A DNA stretch of 64,000 bases, taken from G963668185 sp963668185 (GTDB lineage Bacteria > Chloroflexota > Dehalococcoidia > Lucifugimonadales > G963668185). Position 1 is the stretch's first letter. Every line of letters begins with the position of its first letter. The notes below the pieces were generated by a model. The model saw only the letters and a program-made list of their open reading frames with translations, was not told the DNA's origin and searched no databases. Positions 59,056 to 64,000 of this stretch are shown piece by piece. The translations under genes and the position numbers were made by a program. The DNA lies in contig OY764162.1 in the NCBI GenBank assembly GCA_963668185.1, positions 434,001 to 498,000 of the forward strand, in the 5' to 3' direction.

Positions 59056-60138
59056 ATGAAGGCTGCCGTATTCAGAGGGGTAGGAACGCCGCTGGAGGTG
59101 GAAGAGGTACAGATCGACGAGCCGAGAGCGCACGAGATCGTCGTCCGTACCGGCGCGTCGGGCGTGTGTCACAGCGACCTGCACTACGTCGAAGGCAAGT
59201 ACACGACGAGGACGCCGGTCGTGCTGGGCCACGAGGCGGCGGGAACGGTGGAGGCGGTCGGCGAGCAGGTGACGTACGTCAAGCCCGGCGACCACGTCAT
59301 CACGTGCCTGTCCGTGTTCTGCGGCCACTGCGAGCGCTGCCTGGAGGGACGCATGGCGATCTGCCTGCAGCGCGACACCGCGCGCAGCAAGTCCGATGGG
59401 CCGCGCCTCAGGCAGGGCGACCAGGAGATCCGGCAATTCTTGAGTTTGTCGTCGTTTGCCGAGCAGATGCTGATCAGCGAAAACGCGGCGGTGAACATAC
59501 GGAAGGACGTGCCGTTCGAGCAGCTTGCCCTGATCGGCTGCGGCGCGACGACGGGCCTCGGTGCGGCGCTGAACACCGCGCAGGTGAAGCCGGGCAGCAC
59601 CGTGGCCGTCGTAGGCTGCGGAGGTGTAGGGCTGAGCGCGATCCAGGGCGCCGCGCTTGCGGGCGCGCTGCGGATCATCGCGGTTGACACCGTGGAGACG
59701 AAGCTGGGTCTGGCTCAGGAGCTTGGAGCGACCGACGTTGTGGACGCCTCAAGCGGAGACGTGGTCGAGCGCGTGATGAGCCTTACCGGGGACGGCGTCG
59801 ATTACTCCTTTGAGGCGTTGGGTGCAAAGCAGACTGCGGAGCAGTGCTACGAGATGCTCAGAGCGGGCGGGACCGCCACGATCATCGGCATGATTCCGGA
59901 GGGGACGAAGATAGAGATCGACGGCCCCTCCATCCTGGAAGAACGGCGGCTCCAGGGTAGCAACATGGGTTCCAACAGGTTCAGAATTGACATGCCCCGG
60001 TACGTGGAGTTCTACCGGCAGGGCAGGCTCAAGCTGGACGAGATGGTAACGCAACGGATCGGGCTGGAGGACATCAACAGCGCATTCGACGACATGAACG
60101 AGGGGCATGTGGCGCGGAGCGTGATCACGTTCGACTAG
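59056..60138 (+). CDS. Zinc-dependent alcohol dehydrogenase (class III / NDMA-type)
   Basis: A 360-residue MDR-family dehydrogenase. Catalytic zinc residues Cys (GVCHSDLHYVEG) and His-Glu (LGHEAAGTVE); structural zinc CGHCERCLEGRMAIC (C-x2-C-x2-C-x7-C); NAD motif VAVVGCGGVGLSAIQGAALA. Closest to the class III or mycobacterial NDMA-dependent group, some of which oxidise formaldehyde adducts. ATG 59056 has GGGAGG upstream, preferred to TTG 59050. Precedes the glutamine-synthetase-like gene by 118 bases and may oxidise formaldehyde produced from N-methyl groups (inference). Confidence 0.85.
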   Translation: MKAAVFRGVGTPLEVEEVQIDEPRAHEIVVRTGASGVCHSDLHYVEGKYTTRTPVVLGHEAAGTVEAVGEQVTYVKPGDHVITCLSVFCGHCERCLEGRMAICLQRDTARSKSDGPRLRQGDQEIRQFLSLSSFAEQMLISENAAVNIRKDVPFEQLALIGCGATTGLGAALNTAQVKPGSTVAVVGCGGVGLSAIQGAALAGALRIIAVDTVETKLGLAQELGATDVVDASSGDVVERVMSLTGDGVDYSFEALGAKQTAEQCYEMLRAGGTATIIGMIPEGTKIEIDGPSILEERRLQGSNMGSNRFRIDMPRYVEFYRQGRLKLDEMVTQRIGLEDINSAFDDMNEGHVARSVITFD

Positions 60139-60256
60139 GCGCGCCGCGAGGCCGCGGCCTCAGCCGTCGCGCCGTTGACACAGCGAACCGGCGCGGCTAC
60201 CGTTTGAGCCGCGTCCGAAGGCCCCGGATCCACAGTGCGGGAGGTGCGGACTGACA

Positions 60257-61618
60257 ATGACAACACGTGACGAAATACGCCAGCGCATGGAATCGGACGG
60301 CGTCCGCTTCATCCTGACACAGTTCGTTGACATTCACGGCGCGGCAAAGGTCAAGCTCGTGCCCGTGGATAGCTTCGACGACGTCGTGGACGACGGCGCG
60401 GGGTTCGCCGGAGGGTCGCTGCACGGCATGGGGCAGGGGCCGCACGACCACGACATGGCGGCACGTGTGGACGTCGATTCGTACACGCCGCTTCCGTGGG
60501 ACGGAGAGACGGCCCGGTTCGCCAGCGACCTGTTTGTGGACGGGGAGATACACCCGTACTGCCCCCGGCAGAACATGAAGCGCGTGCTGGGCGAGGTCCG
60601 GGACAGCGGGTACGTGTTCAACGTGGGCTTCGAGCCGGAACACTTCCTTGTCGTGAAAGACGAGAACGGCGGCATCAAGGTCTGGGACCCGGCTGGCGTG
60701 GACACGCTCGAAAAGGCCTGCTACGACTACAAGGGCATCTCCGGCGTGATGGGCTACCTGAAGGAGATGGTGGATGGCCTCAACGGCCTGGGCTGGGGCG
60801 TGTACCAGTCCGACCACGAGGACGCGAACGGCCAGTACGAGATCAACTTCCACTACGAGGACGCGCTCACGACGGCGGACCGGTGCACGTTCTTCAAGAT
60901 GATGAGCAGCCAGGTGGCCCGGAATCACGGAGCGATCGCTACGCACATGGCGAAGCCGTTCGCCGACCGAACGGGAAGCGGCGGCCACGTGCACTACCAC
61001 CTTGCGGACGCCGGTAGCGGCGACAACGTGTTCCTGGACGAGTCTGACCCGCGCGGCCTCGGACTCTCGGAAATGGCGTACCACTTCATCGGCGGCGTCA
61101 AGGCGCACGCCCGCGCGATCTGCGCGGTGTCTTCTCCGACGGTGAACTGCTACAAGCGGCTGCAGGTGGGGCGGGCGGCGCTGACGGGATCGCGGTCGGG
61201 CAACCTCTGGACGCCGGCGTTCGTATCGTACGGTGACAACAACCGCACGCAGATGATCCGCACCGCCGGCCCGGGGCACCTCGAGGACCGCACGATCTCG
61301 GCGGCCTGCAACCCGTACCTCGCGTTCGCGGTGTACGTAGCGGCGGGCATGGACGGCGTTGAGAATCGCATGGATCCGGGAGAGCCGAACCTCGGCAACA
61401 TGTACTCGCGGACGCTGGAGGAGATCGCGGCAAGCGGAGTGGAACTGCTTCCGCAGAGCCTTCACGAGGCGTTGCAGGAGCTCAAAAGCGACGAGGTGGT
61501 GCAGGCGGCGCTCGGCCCGATTTACGATGAGTTCGTCGAGGTCAAGGAGCAGGAATGGCGCGACTTCCATGCCCAGGTGACGCCGTGGGAAATCGAAAAG
61601 TACCTGACCCTGTTCTAG
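60257..61618 (+). CDS. Glutamine synthetase family (GlnT / gamma-glutamylmethylamide-synthetase-like)
   Basis: A 453-residue ATP-dependent ligase of the glutamine synthetase fold: RFILTQFVDIHGAAKVKLVP, NVGFEPEHFLVV (metal Glu), HEDANGQYEINFHYEDAL (Glu residues), RTGSGGHVHYHLAD (ammonium/glutamate region), NRTQMIRTAGPGHLEDRTIS. This short branch includes GlnT and gamma-glutamylmethylamide synthetase. Context argues for a methylated-amine role: its stop is ten bases before the sarcosine-oxidase delta frame, as in N-methylglutamate pathway clusters. Could equally be another gamma-glutamyl ligase. No mgs or soxB gene is seen in the window. Confidence 0.8.
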   Translation: MTTRDEIRQRMESDGVRFILTQFVDIHGAAKVKLVPVDSFDDVVDDGAGFAGGSLHGMGQGPHDHDMAARVDVDSYTPLPWDGETARFASDLFVDGEIHPYCPRQNMKRVLGEVRDSGYVFNVGFEPEHFLVVKDENGGIKVWDPAGVDTLEKACYDYKGISGVMGYLKEMVDGLNGLGWGVYQSDHEDANGQYEINFHYEDALTTADRCTFFKMMSSQVARNHGAIATHMAKPFADRTGSGGHVHYHLADAGSGDNVFLDESDPRGLGLSEMAYHFIGGVKAHARAICAVSSPTVNCYKRLQVGRAALTGSRSGNLWTPAFVSYGDNNRTQMIRTAGPGHLEDRTISAACNPYLAFAVYVAAGMDGVENRMDPGEPNLGNMYSRTLEEIAASGVELLPQSLHEALQELKSDEVVQAALGPIYDEFVEVKEQEWRDFHAQVTPWEIEKYLTLF

Positions 61619-61628
61619 GAACCCTGCC

Positions 61629-61901
61629 CTGTCTTTCCTGATTCCCTGCCCCAACTGCGGCCCCCGGAGCGCCTACGATTTCAGGTGCGGCGGCGAGGTG
61701 CTGACGCGCCCGCAGCCCGGCGCGCCCAACGACGAGTGGGTGGACTACTTCTTCTATCGAAGCAACACGGCGGGCGTCCATCGCGAGTGGTGGTACCACA
61801 AGTTCGGCTGCCGGCGCTGGTTCCTGGCGGACAGGGACACCGTGACGAATGACGTGATCGGCGCGTTCTGGCCCGAAGACGCGCCGCGGGAGGCGACGTA
61901 A
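61629..61901 (+). CDS. soxD: Sarcosine oxidase delta subunit / N-methylglutamate dehydrogenase subunit, with no standard start codon
   Basis: A small (90-residue) zinc protein of heterotetrameric sarcosine oxidase. Zinc ligands CPNCG and HKFGCRRWF; typical core WVDYFFYRSNTAGVHREWWY and RDTVTNDVIG. The N-terminus FLIPCPNCGPRSAYDFRCGG is needed for the fold, yet no ATG, GTG or TTG precedes it in frame after the previous stop; CTG 61629 (LSFLIPCPNCG) is the best candidate, and GTG 61698 would remove the first zinc ligands. Probably translationally coupled to the upstream ligase gene. Confidence 0.75.
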   Translation: MSFLIPCPNCGPRSAYDFRCGGEVLTRPQPGAPNDEWVDYFFYRSNTAGVHREWWYHKFGCRRWFLADRDTVTNDVIGAFWPEDAPREAT

Positions 61902-61944
61902 CATCGTGGGCGGCAAGCCGGCTGCCCGCAGTTCGTGAACCGCA

Positions 61945-64000
61945 ATGGCTGATCTCCGACTTCCCTCCAATGACTCGCATGTGCTGGACCGCAACCGGCG
62001 TCTGTCGTTCAGCTTCAACGGTAGAACGGTCTCTGCCTACGAGGGAGACACGATAGCCTCCGCCCTCCACGCCGCAGGCATCAAGCTGCTCAGCCGCAGC
62101 TTCAAGTACCACCGGCCCAGGGGGCTGCTGTGCAACTCCGGCCGCTGCGCCAACTGCCTGATGACGGTTGACGGCGCTCCGAACGTGCGGATATGCACAA
62201 CCCCGGCCGTCGATGGCGCGGTCGTGCGGTCTCAGAACGCTTGGCCCTCGCTGGAGCTGGACGCGCTTTCGGTGCTCGACCGGATGGACCGGCTGATGCC
62301 GGTGGGCTTCTACTACAAGTCGCTGATCAAGCCCAAGTTCCTCTGGCATCTTGCCGAGCCTGTGATCCGGAGAGTCGCCGGGCTTGGCGCGGTGAACGCG
62401 GACGCAGGCAAAGACATCGATTACGAGCACGTGAACATGTACGCGGAGGTCGCCGTGGTGGGCGGCGGGCCGTCCGGCTGCTCGGCCGCCATCGCCGCGG
62501 CGGAGTCCGGGACGCGCGTCGTCATCGTCGATGATCAGCAGTCGCTTGGCGGCCACCTCAGGGACCTGGCCGGGCCCGTTGCCTCGGACGGGGAGTTTGC
62601 AGGCGTGCCCGGATATGGACTCGCGGCGGAGTTCGAACGGCAACTGGACGAAGCGCCCAACGTAACGGTCCTGACCGGAGCGAGCGCGTTCGGGCTGTAC
62701 GAAGGCAACCTGCTCGCGATTCACAGGGGCAGCGAGGTCGTTAAGCTGCGCGCCGACCACGTAATCGTGGCAACGGGAACGCAGGAGACGCCGCTGCCGT
62801 TCCGCAACAACGACGTGCCCGGCGTGATGCTCGGCACGGCGGCGCTCCGGCTCGCCAACCGTTACGGCGTAAAGCCGGGCAACAGCGGAGTCGTGGTCAC
62901 GGACGGCCCGCACGGGCTACGCGCCGCCAGGGAGTTGCTCGACGCGGGCGTGGGCGTCGCCGCGCTTGTGGATACGCGCGCCGGCAATGCCGCCTACGTT
63001 GACTCGCAGGCAGGCGGCAGCCTCGATCACGAGGCCGAAGACCTCGCGGAGAGGGGCGTCCGGCTCCTGCCGTCGTACGAGGTCGTCGAAGCGCGCGGCG
63101 GGAGGTCGGTCAAGTCCGTGACGCTGCGCCGTCGGTGGGGAGTGGGCGACGAGGTGCGAGTGCGCTGCGACTTCGTGGCGCTGTCCACGGGCTCGGACGC
63201 GCAACGGGCGCTGCTCCAGCAGGCGGGCGTCGATCTGCCTCACGCCGCATCCAATGGCCCCGACAAGAACGTCTATGCTGCGGGCAGCGTTGCGGGAACG
63301 CCGAACGCGGCTGCGTCGATCGAGCATGGCCGGCGCATCGGAGCCGAGGTGGGCGCGGCTGCTGCGGGTAGGGCGGCCCCGCCATCCACAACAGCGCCGG
63401 CAGGCGCCGGGGAACGAAGGCCGAACGCCGGGTACGCGTACGATACCGCGGCGGCCGGCAAGAGCTTCGTCTGTCCCTGCGAGGACGTGACGGCGGCGGA
63501 CATCAGGCTGGCGATTGCGGAAGGCTTCCAGGACGTGCAGTCGCTGAAAAGGTACAGCACGGTGACGATGGGGCCGTGCCAGGGCAAGATGTGCGTAAGG
63601 GCGCTGTCTGAAATCCTCGCGGACGCCACGGGGCGCTCGCCGGACGAGGCCGGCAGGACGACGCTGCGCCCGCCGGTGCAGCCGGTGCCGATGGGCGCGC
63701 TGGCCGGCAAGGTGCACACGCCGTTCCGGCGCACGCCTCTGCATCACCGGCACGTCGAACTCGGCGGCGACATGACGGTGGTCGGCGAGTGGCTCCGGCC
63801 CGCGTCGTACGGCAACGCCACCGATGAGGTCAGGGCGGTGCGCGAGAGCGTCGGCGTCATCGACGTGAGCACGCTGGGCAAGCTGAACGTGTACGGCTCG
63901 GACTGCCCCGAGTTTCTGGACCGCATGTACTCCAACCGGATGTCCAATCTCAGGCAAGGGAGAATCCGGTACGGGATGATCCTCAGCGACAGCGGCGTCA
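61945..64000 (+). CDS. soxA: Sarcosine oxidase alpha subunit / N-methylglutamate dehydrogenase large subunit (3' end outside window)
   Basis: At least 685 residues, continuing past the window. Layout: N-terminal 2Fe-2S-like domain (residues about 15-90, GLLCNSGRCANCLMTVDG), NAD/FAD-binding domain (VAVVGGGPSGCSAAIAAAES, HVIVATGTQETPLPFRNNDV), a Cys-rich insertion (FVCPCEDVTAADIRLAIAEG; MGPCQGKMC) and the start of the GcvT-like folate-binding domain (VIDVSTLGKLNVYGSDCPEF). It oxidises an N-methyl amine and passes the methylene group to tetrahydrofolate. Start ATG 61945. It follows the delta gene, the same order as in sox and mgd operons. Confidence 0.9.
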   Translation, partial: MADLRLPSNDSHVLDRNRRLSFSFNGRTVSAYEGDTIASALHAAGIKLLSRSFKYHRPRGLLCNSGRCANCLMTVDGAPNVRICTTPAVDGAVVRSQNAWPSLELDALSVLDRMDRLMPVGFYYKSLIKPKFLWHLAEPVIRRVAGLGAVNADAGKDIDYEHVNMYAEVAVVGGGPSGCSAAIAAAESGTRVVIVDDQQSLGGHLRDLAGPVASDGEFAGVPGYGLAAEFERQLDEAPNVTVLTGASAFGLYEGNLLAIHRGSEVVKLRADHVIVATGTQETPLPFRNNDVPGVMLGTAALRLANRYGVKPGNSGVVVTDGPHGLRAARELLDAGVGVAALVDTRAGNAAYVDSQAGGSLDHEAEDLAERGVRLLPSYEVVEARGGRSVKSVTLRRRWGVGDEVRVRCDFVALSTGSDAQRALLQQAGVDLPHAASNGPDKNVYAAGSVAGTPNAAASIEHGRRIGAEVGAAAAGRAAPPSTTAPAGAGERRPNAGYAYDTAAAGKSFVCPCEDVTAADIRLAIAEGFQDVQSLKRYSTVTMGPCQGKMCVRALSEILADATGRSPDEAGRTTLRPPVQPVPMGALAGKVHTPFRRTPLHHRHVELGGDMTVVGEWLRPASYGNATDEVRAVRESVGVIDVSTLGKLNVYGSDCPEFLDRMYSNRMSNLRQGRIRYGMILSDSGV

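Noticed and set aside
60197..61654. 485-codon open frame antisense to the ligase gene
   Set aside because: Low-complexity, Arg/His/Val-rich translation; the sense strand encodes a clear glutamine-synthetase fold.

Overview
The window is GC-rich bacterial chromosome, densely coded on both strands. Family content suggests a Chloroflexota bacterium of the Dehalococcoidia / SAR202 type: CaiB/BaiF CoA-transferases, a thiolase-like protein and a Zn-ribbon OB protein, a luciferase-like flavin oxidoreductase, PIG-L deacetylase, GLUG and Pro-Thr-rich surface proteins, and a type A RNase P RNA after a C4 zinc-ribbon gene. This placement is inference; no rRNA is present.

Layout. 1-2.1 kb: 3' end of metG and a polyprenyl diphosphate synthase. 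2.1-7.3 kb: a GLUG-repeat surface protein behind a G10 tract, a small membrane protein, an amidohydrolase and a NIPSNAP-like protein. 7.5-10.5 kb: zinc-ribbon coiled-coil protein, a serine-recombinase homologue without its catalytic serine, rnpB and a small DUF protein. 10.7-12.3 kb: a compositionally foreign 527-residue orphan gene beside tRNA-Trp. 12.6-23.1 kb: acyl-CoA and small-acid metabolism (MaoC-like protein, two CoA-transferases, a thiolase-like gene interrupted by TGA, a ThDP enzyme), an NCS2 permease with an extra C-terminal domain, Zn-ribbon and Nudix proteins. 23.2-26.0 kb: YgjP-like metalloprotease and an AAA ATPase / TOPRIM-like pair. 26-28.5 kb: two lipoproteins. 28.6-35.5 kb: PIG-L deacetylase, AlkD-like protein, tandem homocysteine-methyltransferase homologues, gamma-glutamyltransferase, LLM oxidoreductase, cupin. 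35.5-44.3 kb: two tRNAs, a Pro-Thr-rich surface protein, a fused kinase/response regulator, an M24 protein, a STAS protein, a PD-(D/E)XK-like protein and gltX. 44.3-52.4 kb: accessory-looking DNA with PaREP1-like copies, a tandem duplication, an orphan DNA methyltransferase and a frameshifted membrane glycosyltransferase. 52.6-64 kb: ABC exporter, tRNA-Phe and tRNA-Gly, MEMO1 protein, a large methyltransferase, Nudix, alcohol dehydrogenase, and a glutamine-synthetase-like gene followed by sarcosine-oxidase delta and alpha genes; alpha runs off the end.

The genes make small metabolic modules (acyl-CoA activation and cleavage, methyl/one-carbon transfer, N-methyl amine oxidation) scattered among housekeeping genes. 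Between them lie families of palindromic intergenic repeats. Five intact PaREP1-like genes, plus one probable remnant, form the most expanded family. The least explained items are the orphan gene at 10.7-12.3 kb, the homopolymer tracts at two surface-related genes, the PaREP1-flanked segment at 48.8-52.0 kb, and several enzymes whose canonical catalytic or metal-binding residues are replaced.
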